Of a stretch of DNA of 64,000 bases, positions 32,750 to 41,116 are shown in pieces. The stretch is taken from assembly GCF_013112485.1 (NCBI RefSeq), contig NZ_JABFHG010000013.1:1-64000 (forward strand), written 5' to 3'. The stretch comes from Roseicella sp. DB1501 (lineage in GTDB: Bacteria > Pseudomonadota > Alphaproteobacteria > Acetobacterales > Acetobacteraceae). The translations under genes and the position numbers were made by a program. The first letter of the stretch is position 1. Each line of letters begins with the position of its first letter. A model generated the notes under the pieces. The model was not told the origin of the DNA, did no database searches, and saw only the letters and a list, made by a program, of their open reading frames with translations.

Positions 32750-33897
32750 TGATCGGGCGCGGCGAGATCGCGGTCGTCGGCGCGGCGGAATCGACGCAGA
32801 TCGGCGTGGTTCCCGGCATGTCGCAGATCATGCTGCATGCGGACGCGGCGCTGAACGCCATGGCCGAGACCGGGCTGAAGCCCGCGGATATCGACGGCGT
32901 CGCCTGCGTCGGGCCGATGATGCCGCAGCAGATCGCGCATTACCTCGGCATCACCCCGAAATGGGTGGACGGCACCGGCGTCGGCGGCTGCTCCTTCATG
33001 CTGCATCTGCGGCACGCGGCGGCCGCCATCCATGCCGGCTATTGCAAGACGGTGCTGATCACGCATGGCGAGAGCGGCAAGTCGCGCATCAACGCGACGC
33101 CGCGCCCGCCCGAGCCGGAGAGCCTGAACGGCCAGTTCGAGATGCCCTACGGCCCCTTCGGCCCGCCGACGCTCTTCCCGATCCCGGTGCTGCGCTACAT
33201 GAAGGAGCGCGGCGTGACGCATGAGGATCTGGCGACGGTCGCCGTGGTGCAGCGGGAATGGGCGGGGAAGAACCCGCGCGCCATGTTCCGCGAGCCGATC
33301 ACGGTCGAGGACGTGCTGAACAGCCGCATGATCGCCTATCCCTTCCGCATCCTGCAGTGCTGCCTGGTGACGGATGGCGGCGGCGCGCTGATCCTGACCA
33401 GTGCCGACCGGGCGAAGGACTTCCCGACCAAGCCGGTCTATGTCCTCGGCACCGGCGAATCGGTCGAGACCAACATGGTCTCGCAGATGAAGGACTTCAC
33501 CTCCTCCTCCGCCTTCCGGGTGGCGGGGCCGACGGCGATCGAGGCGGCGGGGATTGACCGCAAGGACGTGGATCACATGATGATCTACGACGCCTTCGCG
33601 CATCTGCCGCTCTACGGGCTCGAGGATCTCGGCTTCTGCAAGCCGGGCGAGGCGGCGGGCTTCATCCGCGAGGGCAATACCCGCCCGGGCGGCAAGCTGC
33701 CGCTGAACACCAATGGTGGCGGCCTGTCCTACACTCATACGGGCATGTACGGCATGTTCGCCCTGCAGGAGAGCGTGCGGCAGATGCGCGGCACCGCGCC
33801 GGCGCAGGTGCCGGGGGCGAAGGTCTCGGTCTGCCACGGCGTCGGCGGCATGTTCAGCGCCTCGGGCACTGTCGTCTTCTCGAACCAGCGGCCCTGA
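32749..33897 (+). CDS. thiolase-family protein (SCP2-like)
   Basis: 382 aa from ATG 32749, overlapping the DUF35 stop. Thiolase fold of the SCP2/acetyl-CoA acetyltransferase-like branch: N-terminal strand EIAVVGAAESTQIG, candidate acyl-accepting Cys in GVGGCSFMLHLRHA, NTNGGGLSYTHTG and VCHGVGGMFSASGT for the later active-site His/Gly regions. This branch usually lacks the classical C-x-G-x-G end. It may cleave or form a C-C bond on an acyl-CoA held by the DUF35 partner. Convergent with the second chemotaxis receptor gene, with a strong hairpin between. Confidence 0.9.
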   Translation: MIGRGEIAVVGAAESTQIGVVPGMSQIMLHADAALNAMAETGLKPADIDGVACVGPMMPQQIAHYLGITPKWVDGTGVGGCSFMLHLRHAAAAIHAGYCKTVLITHGESGKSRINATPRPPEPESLNGQFEMPYGPFGPPTLFPIPVLRYMKERGVTHEDLATVAVVQREWAGKNPRAMFREPITVEDVLNSRMIAYPFRILQCCLVTDGGGALILTSADRAKDFPTKPVYVLGTGESVETNMVSQMKDFTSSSAFRVAGPTAIEAAGIDRKDVDHMMIYDAFAHLPLYGLEDLGFCKPGEAAGFIREGNTRPGGKLPLNTNGGGLSYTHTGMYGMFALQESVRQMRGTAPAQVPGAKVSVCHGVGGMFSASGTVVFSNQRP

Positions 33898-33904
33898 GGC
33901 GGAT

Positions 33905-33932
33905 CCTGGCCAGGCGGACCCGCCTGGCCAGG
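33905..33932. terminator. 12-bp hairpin between convergent genes
   Basis: CCTGGCCAGGCG (33905-33916) pairs perfectly with CGCCTGGCCAGG (33921-33932) around GACC. It lies 7 bases beyond the thiolase stop and 14 bases beyond the receptor stop. Probably bidirectional; no T-run. Confidence 0.75.
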
Positions 33933-33946
33933 GGATGCGGCGGGCG

Positions 33947-35446
33947 TCAGCCCGCCTGCAGCCCGACGACCACCGCGTCGAGCTCCCGCCGGAGTGTCGT
34001 GCCGTCGGCGGACAGGCTGCTGGCGGTTCCCTTCAGCGCCGCCGCCGCGCGGGACGCCCTGGCGACGGCATCCTGCACGCTGGAGGCCGCCGCGGCGGCC
34101 TCCCCCGTCGCCCGAGCGACGCGGTCGGCGGTGCCGGCGATCTCCCGCGTCGCCGCGCCCTGCTCCTCCACCGCCGATGCGATGGCGCCGGCGACCCCGT
34201 CGAGGCCGCCGACCACCTCGCGGATGCCGCGGATGGCCGCGACCGCCGCATCAGTCGCCGCCCGCATGGCCGCGACCTGCTGGCTAATCTCCTCGGTGGC
34301 CCTGGCGGTCTGGCTGGCCAGCGCCTTCACCTCGCCGGCGACCACCGCGAAGCCCTTGCCGGCCTCGCCGGCGCGTGCCGCCTCGATCGTCGCGTTGAGC
34401 GCGAGCAGGTTCGTCTGCCCCGCGATGTCGCTGATCAGCCGCACCGCGTCGCCGATCTGCTGCGCGCTCGCGGTCAGGCCGTGGACGGTGGCGTCGGTCG
34501 CCATGGTCCGCTCGGTCGCGAGGCGGCTCATCTCTGCGGCATGCGCGACCTGGCGCGAGATCTCGGAGACCGAACAGGCCAGCTCCTCCGCCGCGACCGC
34601 CACGGTCTGCACGCCGATCGAGGCGTCCTGCGCCGCCTGCGAGGCCGTGGTGACGCCGGCGGCGGCATGCTGCGCCGTCTCGGCCAGTTCCTGCGCCGAG
34701 CGGTCCAGCATCGACGCCGCGCCCGAGACCGCCGTGGCGATGCCGCCGACCGATTGCTCGATGCGTCCCGCGAGCGTCTGGCGCATGCCCTGCGCCGCCC
34801 CGGCCGCCGCGGCCTCGGCCCGCTGCCGCGCTGCGGTCTCCGCCGATTCGCGCCTCCGCGCCGCCGCCTCCGCCGCCAGCGCGTCGGAGGCCGCCCCGGC
34901 CGCCTGCTCCAGCGCGCCCGTGATCCAGAACAGCGTCGCGGCCTCGGCGAGCAGGATGGCGGCATGCAGCGCCACCCGCGGCAGGTTGCCGCCATCGGGG
35001 AAGACCAGCATCGGCAGGGCGAAGTTCAGCAGCAGGTGGTGCAGCGCCGTCGCCGCCGTGGCGACCGCGATGGTGCGGCGGTCGCAGAAGCCGGCGAGCA
35101 GCGCCAGGCAGGCGAAATAGGCCATGTGGAGGTCGATCCGCAGCCAGGCGGGCACCATGGCGACCAGGACCGAGACCGCGACCACGGCGGCGGCGGCCAG
35201 GGCGAACCGCGCCGCCTGGGCCTCGAAGCCGTGGCGGCAGGCGAGGCTCGCGGCCAGGGCCGAAAGGCCCGCCAAACCGAAGCCCGCCAGTCCAAAGCCG
35301 GTTTGGCCAAAGCCCGCTTGGCCGAAGCTAGGCGGGCCCGACCCATCCTGGAACAGGCCAAGAAGGCCGGCGGCGGCGACGGCGGCCCAGAGCAGGCCGA
35401 TCACCAGCCACCCCGTGCCCCGTCGGATCCGGGCGAGATCCATCAT
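33947..35446 (-). CDS. methyl-accepting chemotaxis protein with membrane N-terminus
   Basis: 499 aa. Unlike the other receptor it has no periplasmic sensor: the first ~175 residues are hydrophobic, with about five or six membrane helices. After the first helix comes a pentapeptide-like repeat ([20 protein letters not shown]; residues ~41-60). A coiled-coil linker leads to a signalling domain whose tip, [17 protein letters not shown] plus [17 protein letters not shown], is almost identical to the other receptor. It lacks a clear HAMP. It starts at ATG 35446, overlapping the stop of the small membrane-protein gene upstream; they probably act together. Confidence 0.9.
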   Translation of the reverse strand: MMDLARIRRGTGWLVIGLLWAAVAAAGLLGLFQDGSGPPSFGQAGFGQTGFGLAGFGLAGLSALAASLACRHGFEAQAARFALAAAAVVAVSVLVAMVPAWLRIDLHMAYFACLALLAGFCDRRTIAVATAATALHHLLLNFALPMLVFPDGGNLPRVALHAAILLAEAATLFWITGALEQAAGAASDALAAEAAARRRESAETAARQRAEAAAAGAAQGMRQTLAGRIEQSVGGIATAVSGAASMLDRSAQELAETAQHAAAGVTTASQAAQDASIGVQTVAVAAEELACSVSEISRQVAHAAEMSRLATERTMATDATVHGLTASAQQIGDAVRLISDIAGQTNLLALNATIEAARAGEAGKGFAVVAGEVKALASQTARATEEISQQVAAMRAATDAAVAAIRGIREVVGGLDGVAGAIASAVEEQGAATREIAGTADRVARATGEAAAAASSVQDAVARASRAAAALKGTASSLSADGTTLRRELDAVVVGLQAG

Positions 35447-35790
35447 TCAGCGTCCTTGCTCGGCCGCAGGCAGGGGCCCACGGCTGCGGTGGAAAGCAGG
35501 AGCAACCCGCCGACGGCGCGGCGCAGCCGGTCGCGATCGGCGCCGGCCTCCGGCACCGCGATCAGGAAGGGCCATGCCAGCAACGTCCCGTCCCGCAGCA
35601 GCCGCCAGCCCGGCGCATCGGCGATGCGGAGCGCCGCCTGCCCGGCCTCCGTGCCGGGCGCGAGCAGGAGCATCACCGCATCGCCCGGCCGCAGCCCGGC
35701 GGAAAGGATCGCGATGGCGCAGGCCGCCAACGCGCTCAGGAGCAGGGGTCGGCACCAGGCGCGCCGCGGCGTCGGCGAGGGTTGCAACAC
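35443..35790 (-). CDS. small membrane protein coupled to a chemotaxis receptor
   Basis: 115 aa, no family recognised. Two hydrophobic segments (~15-34, [18 protein letters not shown], and ~90-108, [14 protein letters not shown]) flank a polar stretch that includes [30 protein letters not shown] split by charged residues. That middle part could be periplasmic and sense something for the receptor, inference only. The stop TGA overlaps the receptor ATG, so translation is coupled and a functional link is likely. Confidence 0.65.
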   Translation of the reverse strand: MLQPSPTPRRAWCRPLLLSALAACAIAILSAGLRPGDAVMLLLAPGTEAGQAALRIADAPGWRLLRDGTLLAWPFLIAVPEAGADRDRLRRAVGGLLLLSTAAVGPCLRPSKDAE

Positions 35791-36034
35791 GGATGGGATC
35801 GTAGGCGCGGGAGGTGAAAGCGGCGCTAATGCCGGGAGGCGCTGCGGCGATGTCCCGGCGGCCTGCGGGACGGGCGCGGGAGATCGGCAGCCCGTCCGAT
35901 GCGCGAGGATCGGTCACGCGTCCCGGCACGGCGCCGCAACCGGTGCCGCGAAGGAGCGGCCGCTGCAACGTGTTGGAGAGATGGAAGCGCCCGGTGCGAG
36001 GATCGACAGGGTGCCGCGAAGGCACGAGGGTCGA

Positions 36035-36109
<75 letters not shown>

Positions 36110-36125
36110 ATCGACCGGGAGCGGG

Positions 36126-36154
36126 TTTTTAGCCCGGGCCAGACGGGCCGGCAA
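36126..36154 (-). promoter_or_regulatory. probable tRNA-Val promoter
   Basis: On the minus strand TTGCCG (36154-36149) is 17 bases from TAAAAA (36131-36126), which ends 16 bases before the tRNA. This is good sigma-70-type spacing. Confidence 0.55.
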
Positions 36155-36222
36155 GCCTCCCTGAGATGAATGATTCGGGTTGCTGACAGCCGCTCGCGGC
36201 TGTGGCTTCATGGCCATCGCCC

Positions 36223-37107
36223 ATGGACCTGCCACAGGAATTCCCGCCCGCCGCGCCCCTCGCCGCGGAGCCGCCGCCCTATCTGCTGACGCGCCCGGCC
36301 TGCCGGACGACGCCGCTCGTCTTCGCCTCGCCGCATTCCGGGCGCTTCTATCCGCCGGATTTCGTGGCGGCGGCGCGGCTCGATCCCATCGCCCTGCGCC
36401 GCTCCGAGGATGGCTTCGTCGACGAGCTCTTCGGCGCGGCGCCCGAGCTCGGCGCGCCGCTGCTGGCGGCGACCTTCCCGCGCGTCTTCTGCGACGTGAA
36501 CCGCGAACCCTGGGAGCTCGATCCCGGCATGTTCGACGGGCCGCTGCCGGCCTGGGTGAACACGGCGAGCCCGCGGGTCGGCGCCGGGCTCGGCACCATC
36601 GCCCGCGTGGTGGCGAGCGGCGAGACCGTCTACCGGCACAAGCTGCGATTCGAGGAGGCGGAGGACCGTATCCGCCGCTACTGGCAGCCCTATCACGCCG
36701 CGCTGGCGGCGCTGATCGCCGAGACGCGGGACGCCTTCGGCTACTGCCTGCTGATCGACTGCCATTCGATGCCGACCCATCCGGCGCAGATCGGCAGCCC
36801 GCCGGATTTCGTCCTCGGCGATGCGCATGGGACATCCTGCGCGCCGCGCGCGACGCGACTCGCCGAGGAATTGCTGGCGGGCCTCGGCTATCGGGTGCGG
36901 CGCAACGATCCCTATGCCGGTGGCTATGTCACCCGGCATTACGGCCGGCCGCGCGAGGGCGTGCACGCCCTGCAGGTCGAGGTCTCGCGGCCGCTCTACA
37001 TGGACGAGGCCCGGATCGAGCGCCTGCCGCGCATGCTGGGACTGCAGGCGGATCTGACGCGGATGATCGAGGGGCTGGCCGCCGCCGACTGGTCCTGCCT
37101 GCGCTGA
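36223..37107 (+). CDS. N-formylglutamate amidohydrolase family protein
   Basis: 294 aa from ATG 36223; an ATG at 36202 is equally possible. Family motifs: FASPHSGRFYPPDF near the start, VFCDVNREPWELDP, LLIDCHSMP (metal-binding Asp and His), FVLGDAHGTSC, and NDPYAGGYVTRHYGRP followed by LQVEVSRPLYMDE. These Zn peptidase-like enzymes release formate from N-formyl-L-glutamate in histidine breakdown or act on related N-acyl amino acids. No hut genes are near, so the substrate is open. The 3' side holds the sRNA locus. Confidence 0.9.
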   Translation: MDLPQEFPPAAPLAAEPPPYLLTRPACRTTPLVFASPHSGRFYPPDFVAAARLDPIALRRSEDGFVDELFGAAPELGAPLLAATFPRVFCDVNREPWELDPGMFDGPLPAWVNTASPRVGAGLGTIARVVASGETVYRHKLRFEEAEDRIRRYWQPYHAALAALIAETRDAFGYCLLIDCHSMPTHPAQIGSPPDFVLGDAHGTSCAPRATRLAEELLAGLGYRVRRNDPYAGGYVTRHYGRPREGVHALQVEVSRPLYMDEARIERLPRMLGLQADLTRMIEGLAAADWSCLR

Positions 37108-37172
37108 GCGAGGCTCGTGACCGAGCAAGCGCATGGATGGGCATCGCCGGCGAGCAGGCTGGGAAACGAGAA

Positions 37173-37188
37173 CGTGATGTAACTCACG
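37173..37188. promoter_or_regulatory. CRP/FNR-like palindrome (weak)
   Basis: CGTGA-TGTAAC-TCACG fits the TGTGA-N6-TCACA form with one change per half-site; AACGTG/CACGTT arms extend to 37171-37190. It is 66 bases past the amidohydrolase stop with no obvious target promoter. Confidence 0.25.
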
Positions 37189-37273
37189 TTTGAGTGATAT
37201 CGCGCCGCAGCGCAATATGGCAAAACCGGCACCTGCCGCGGCATGGCAGGGCGGATCGCCCCAGGCCACGGGC

Positions 37274-37361
37274 AAAAAAAAGGCGGTGCCAGAGGCACCG
37301 CCGAGTTTAGGGAGGAAACGTCCAAGAAAGGCAAACAACCCGGCTGGGCCGTGTTGCTGCG
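37274..37361 (-). ncRNA. candidate trans-acting small RNA, MmgR (ar8)-like
   Basis: About 88 nt, minus strand. It has its own promoter upstream, a 5' imperfect stem (CAAC...GUUG closing CGGC/GCCG), a middle stem GUUU/AAAC that displays the loop CCUCCCU, and a rho-independent terminator GGCGGUGCC/GGCACCGCC (37282-37302) ending in eight U (37274-37281). The loop region reads UUUCCUCCCU, which I recall as the conserved unpaired decamer of the alphaproteobacterial ar8/MmgR sRNAs; CCUCCC can pair with ribosome binding sites, so mRNA repression with Hfq is expected. No ORF with a start fits it. Identity as MmgR rests on memory of the motif. Confidence 0.7.
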
Positions 37362-37367
37362 ATGCAC

Positions 37368-37396
37368 AAGTTAGGCGCCCGCATGACGCCTGACAA
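37368..37396 (-). promoter_or_regulatory. promoter of the candidate sRNA
   Basis: On the minus strand TTGTCA (37396-37391) and TAACTT (37373-37368) are separated by 17 bases; transcription would start near 37361. Confidence 0.6.
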
Positions 37397-37658
37397 GGGA
37401 ATTCTGCACCGCGAAATCTCTTTTCGGCATCGTTGCGCTTTTTTCTCGCTCTCGTGAAGCCATGACCGGCCGCCTCGGGACTTAACCCCAATGTGCCCGT
37501 AGCGGCTTCGGTGCGGCCGGGATCACCCGAACGGGTGAAGAAGCTCTGAGAACAATGGGCTAAAGCCCAACTCGCGATTGCCCCCCCGCGCCCCAAGCAA
37601 GCAGCGGCGCGGCGGGCTCGTGACCGTGACTGACTGTTCCCGCTTCAGGAGAAACCGT
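37397..37658 (+). other. leader region of the transglycosylase-like gene with dispersed repeat
   Basis: 262 bases. 37524-37568 is the second copy of the palindromic repeat seen at 15462-15506. GGGCT-AA-AGCCC (37557-37568) is its local palindrome. CAGGAGAAACC before 37659 is the ribosome binding site. No gene is visible. Confidence 0.55.
37524..37568. repeat. dispersed palindromic repeat, copy 2
   Basis: CACCCGAACGGGTGAAGA followed by AGCTCTGAGAACAA aligns with 15462-15506, about 36 of 45 bases equal by eye. In both places it is upstream of a plus-strand gene. Confidence 0.6.
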
Positions 37659-38501
37659 ATGCGTCGTGTCGTCCTCGCCGCCACTGCCCTGCTCGTGACC
37701 GGGGCGGCTGCCAGGGCGGAACGACCGGCCCCGCCTGCGCCGACACCGGCGCAGCTCTGCCGCCAGGCGATCCAGGCCGCGGAGACCGAGCAGAAGCTGC
37801 CAGGCGGACTGCTGCATGCCATCGGCACGGTGGAGGCCGGCCGGCCCGACCCCTCCGGCAAGGGCGTGACCGCTTGGCCCTGGACGATCAATGCCGAAGG
37901 GCAGGGGCGGTATTTCGACAGCAAGGAGGAGGCGATCGCCGCGGTCGAGGCGCTGCGGGCCCGCGGCGTCAAGCTGATCGATGTCGGCTGCCTCCAGGTC
38001 AACCTCTATCATCACCCGCAGGCCTTCCCCGATCTGCAGGCGGCCTTCGATCCGGTGGCCAATGCCCGCTATGCCGCGCTCTTCCTCAAGCGGCTCTATG
38101 GCCAGACCAAGAGCTGGGAGCAGGCGGCGGCCAACTACCACTCGGCGACGCCCGAGCTCGGCGACGCCTATCGCCAACTCGTCATGGCCGCCTGGCCGGC
38201 CATGGCGGCCAAGCTGGCCGAGGAGCGGCGGCGCGAGGCGCTGGTGACCGCCTGGTCGAACGGCAAGGTGGTGGAGGCGAAGCCGATCGGCCAGAACGGC
38301 TTCCAGGTGGTGGCGATGGCGATCCGGGGCGGTGCGGCAACCGCGCGCGGGCCGGGCCAGCCCCTGCTGCTGATGGGAACGCCGGTGCTGCGGCCGGGCA
38401 ATGGCAAGCCGCCGGTGGCGCCGACCCGCCGCAGCGTGAATGGCCGGCAGGTGATGATGATGGAACTGGCGGAGATGCCGGGCGCCAGCCGGCCGCGCTA
38501 A
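37659..38501 (+). CDS. lytic transglycosylase-like secreted protein
   Basis: 280 aa from ATG 37659 with CAGGAG upstream. Signal peptide RRVVLAATALLVTGAAARAE. The SLT-like domain (~45-190) has the catalytic-Glu region LLHAIGTVEAGRPD, then DVGCLQVNLYHHP in the place of the GLMQI box, and AAANYHSATPELG for the YN/A motif. This would cleave peptidoglycan in the periplasm. The pattern resembles conserved alphaproteobacterial transglycosylase-like proteins found near flagellar or secretion genes; none are near here. The C-terminal ~90 residues are basic and not assigned. Confidence 0.82.
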   Translation: MRRVVLAATALLVTGAAARAERPAPPAPTPAQLCRQAIQAAETEQKLPGGLLHAIGTVEAGRPDPSGKGVTAWPWTINAEGQGRYFDSKEEAIAAVEALRARGVKLIDVGCLQVNLYHHPQAFPDLQAAFDPVANARYAALFLKRLYGQTKSWEQAAANYHSATPELGDAYRQLVMAAWPAMAAKLAEERRREALVTAWSNGKVVEAKPIGQNGFQVVAMAIRGGAATARGPGQPLLLMGTPVLRPGNGKPPVAPTRRSVNGRQVMMMELAEMPGASRPR

Positions 38502-38507
38502 CGCGGG

Positions 38508-38526
38508 GGGCGGCAGGACGCCGCCC
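38508..38526. terminator. short hairpin between convergent genes
   Basis: GGGCGGC (38508-38514) pairs with GCCGCCC (38520-38526) around AGGAC, 7 bases past the transglycosylase stop and 14 bases past the CoA-transferase stop. Confidence 0.5.
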
Positions 38527-38539
38527 GCCGCGGCGACGC

Positions 38540-39667
38540 TCAGCCGCCGAACTCGGCCCGGATCGCCGCCGAATGCTGGCCGACCGCGGGCACCGGCCCG
38601 AGGGCCCGCGCCCCGTCCGAGAGCTTCGCCGGCGGCGCGCCGATCTGCACCGGCCCCTCCGGCGTCTCCACCGTCACCCGCCGCAGGGCCGGATGGGTGC
38701 GCAGCCCTTCACAGTCATTGACGAAGCCATAGGCGGTGTTGGCCCGGCGCAGCTTGGCGGCGCAGTCCTCGCGCGTCAGCGAGGCGAACATGCGGGCGAT
38801 ATGCGCATCCACCACCGGCCGGTTGGCGACGCGCTCGTTGTTCACGCGAAAGCCCTCGCGCTGCGGCAGGTCCGGCTCGTCGAGGAAATGCGCGCAGAAG
38901 CTGGCCCATTCCCGCTCGTTCTGGATGGCGATGAGGACGAGCTGCCCGTCCTTGGTGTCGAAGGCGCCATAGGGGCAGATGGAGGGATGCGCGAGGCCGA
39001 TGCGCGGCGGGTTCCGCCCGGTGCCCTCGTATTGCAGCAGCGGCACCGTCATCCAGTCCGCCATGCCGTCGAAGAGGCTGACCGCGATGCCCTTGCCGCG
39101 GCCGGTGATGCCGCGCTCGATCAGCGCTTCCAGCACCGCCGCATGGGCATGCATGCCGCAGGCGATGTCGCAGGCCGAGACGCCGACGCGCCCCGGCCCC
39201 TCGGCCCGGCCGGTGATGGAGGCGAGGCCGCTCTCGGCCTGGACCAGCAGGTCATAGGCCTTCATCCCGGCATACTCGCCCTCCTCGCCATAGCCGGAGA
39301 TGTCGACGGTGATGAGGCGCGGGTGCTTCTCCCGCAGCGCCGCCGAGCCGAAGCCGGCGCGCGCCATGGCGCCGGGGGCGAGGTTCTGGATGAAGACATC
39401 GGCCTTCGCCAGCAGCCGCTCCAGCAGCGCCTTGTCGGCCGGCGCCTTGATGTCGAGGCAGAGGCTCTCCTTGCCGCGGTTCAGCCAGACGAAGTAGCTC
39501 GACTGCCCCTTCGCCACCGCGTCATAGGCGCGGGCGAAGTCGCCCTCCGCCCGCTCGATCTTGATGACGCGCGCCCCGGCATCGGCGAGGCGGGAGGCGC
39601 AATAGGGCGCGGCGACCGCCTGCTCCATCGAGACGACGAGCAGGCCCTTGAGCGGCTGCGAGGCCAT
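38540..39667 (-). CDS. CaiB/BaiF-family (type III) CoA-transferase
   Basis: 375 aa from ATG 39667. N-terminal LKGLLVVSMEQAVAAPYCASRLADAGA and VIKIERAEGD are the family's CoA-binding start; the catalytic Asp lies in MKAYDLLVQAESGLASITG. It moves CoA between acids, with a mixed anhydride intermediate on that Asp. It follows the acyl-CoA dehydrogenase gene after a single base, so the two almost certainly form an operon activating and then oxidising (or reducing) an unknown acid. Divergent LysR gene upstream is the likely regulator. Confidence 0.93.
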   Translation of the reverse strand: MASQPLKGLLVVSMEQAVAAPYCASRLADAGARVIKIERAEGDFARAYDAVAKGQSSYFVWLNRGKESLCLDIKAPADKALLERLLAKADVFIQNLAPGAMARAGFGSAALREKHPRLITVDISGYGEEGEYAGMKAYDLLVQAESGLASITGRAEGPGRVGVSACDIACGMHAHAAVLEALIERGITGRGKGIAVSLFDGMADWMTVPLLQYEGTGRNPPRIGLAHPSICPYGAFDTKDGQLVLIAIQNEREWASFCAHFLDEPDLPQREGFRVNNERVANRPVVDAHIARMFASLTREDCAAKLRRANTAYGFVNDCEGLRTHPALRRVTVETPEGPVQIGAPPAKLSDGARALGPVPAVGQHSAAIRAEFGG

Positions 39668-39668
39668 C

Positions 39669-40838
39669 TCAGTAGCTCCGCGGCATGCCGAGGACGTGCT
39701 CGCCGACATAGCTCAGCACCAGGTTGGTGCTGATCGGCGCCACCTGGTAGAGCCGCGCCTCGCGGTACTTGCGCTCGACATCGTATTCCTCGGCGAAGCC
39801 GAAGCCGCCATGCGTCTGGATGCAGGCCTCGCCCGCCGCCCAGGCGGCCTCGGCGGCGAGCATCTTCGACATGTTCGCCTCCTCGCCGCAGGGCTGCCCG
39901 GTCTCGAACTTGGCCAGGCCCTGCCGCAGCAGCGCCTCGGCGGCGCGCATCTGGGCATAGGCGCGCGCGATCGGGAACTGGACGCCCTGGTTCTGGCCGA
40001 TCGGCCGGCCGAACAGCACCCGCTCCTTGCTGTAGTCCACGGCCTTGCGGATGAACCACTTGGCGTCGCCGATCGATTCCGAGGAGATCAGCAGCCGCTC
40101 GGCATTCATGCCGTCGAGGATGTAGCGGAAGCCGCGGCCCTCCTGGCCGACCAGGTTCTCGGCCGGGACCTCCATGTTGTCGAAGAAGACCTCGGTGGTG
40201 TTGTGGTTCATCATCGTCCGGATGGGACGGATGGTGAGCCCGTGGCCGAGCGCCGCCTTCATGTCCACGATGAAGGTCGAGAGCCCCTCGGTCTTCTTCG
40301 CCACCTCGCTGCGCGGCGTGGTGCGGGCGAGCAGCAGCATCAGGTCGGAATGCTCCGCCCGGCTGGTCCAGATCTTCTGGCCGTTGACGATGTACCTGTC
40401 GCCCTCGCGCTTCGCCACGGTGCGCAGCGCGGTGGTGTCGGTGCCGCTGGTCGGCTCGGTCACGCCGAAGGCCTGCAGCCGCAGCTCGCCGGAGGCGATC
40501 TTCGGCAGGTAGCGCTTCTTCTGATCCGGGCTGCCGTGCTTCAGGATCGTGCCCATGATGTACATCTGGGCGTGGCAGGCGCCGGCATTGCCGCCGGAGC
40601 GGTGGATCTCCTCGAGGATCGCCGCCGCCGCCGAGAGCGGCAGGCCGGCGCCGCCATATTCCTCGGGGATCAGCGCGCCGAGATAGCCGGCCTCGGTCAG
40701 CGCCTGGACGAACTCGGTCGGGTAGGCGCGCTCGCGGTCCACATTGCGCCAGTACTCGCCGGGGAAGCGGGCGCAGAGCTTCGCCACCTCCTCCCGGATC
40801 TCGGCATGCGGGTCGGCGGCGAGAATGGGCTGGTCCAT
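39669..40838 (-). CDS. acyl-CoA dehydrogenase
   Basis: 389 aa from ATG 40838. Typical layout: helical N-domain, FAD-binding GVTEPTSGTDTTALRT and YIVNGQKIWTSRAEHSD, then C-terminal helices with CIQTHGGFGFAEEYDVERKYREARLYQVAPIS. In classical enzymes the last motif runs into EGT with the catalytic Glu; here that place reads APIS, so the base must differ or sit elsewhere, as in some subfamilies. Paired with the CaiB gene downstream. Substrate unknown. Confidence 0.92.
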   Translation of the reverse strand: MDQPILAADPHAEIREEVAKLCARFPGEYWRNVDRERAYPTEFVQALTEAGYLGALIPEEYGGAGLPLSAAAAILEEIHRSGGNAGACHAQMYIMGTILKHGSPDQKKRYLPKIASGELRLQAFGVTEPTSGTDTTALRTVAKREGDRYIVNGQKIWTSRAEHSDLMLLLARTTPRSEVAKKTEGLSTFIVDMKAALGHGLTIRPIRTMMNHNTTEVFFDNMEVPAENLVGQEGRGFRYILDGMNAERLLISSESIGDAKWFIRKAVDYSKERVLFGRPIGQNQGVQFPIARAYAQMRAAEALLRQGLAKFETGQPCGEEANMSKMLAAEAAWAAGEACIQTHGGFGFAEEYDVERKYREARLYQVAPISTNLVLSYVGEHVLGMPRSY

Positions 40839-40952
40839 GGCGCTACTCCTCCGGAGGACGGGATTAGGACGCGCCGGAACCGGCTGGCAAGGCAGCCGGC
40901 CGCCTGGACGTCCATCGCTCGGCCGCAGCATCGCGGCTGCCGGGCCTTCAGG

Positions 40953-40986
40953 GAATTCGAAAGCGGCGATAGAAGCCATCGAATTT
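40953..40986. promoter_or_regulatory. candidate LysR operator in a divergent promoter
   Basis: AATTCGA (40954-40960) and TCGAATT (40979-40985) form an inverted repeat with 18 bases between them, in the 278-base spacer between the acyl-CoA dehydrogenase and LysR genes, which is where a LysR protein would bind. Confidence 0.4.
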
Positions 40987-41116
40987 GGTTAATGCTGGCG
41001 GATCGGTCCCCTGACCGGTCCGAGACCCCGAACGGGGCCCGCTGCAGTTGCGGCGACGCTAAGCAAACCAGAGGTTTGCGCCCGGCGCCTGAGGGGCGGT
41101 GGTATAAGACTCTCCC

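Noticed and set aside
35791..36034. Plus-strand frame between the small membrane protein and tRNA-Val
   Set aside because: No domain-like content and it would run into the tRNA; nothing supported in these 244 bases.
37173..37188. Strong claim of CRP control of the sRNA
   Set aside because: The site is downstream of the sRNA terminator, so it cannot control its promoter in the usual way; kept only as a weak site.
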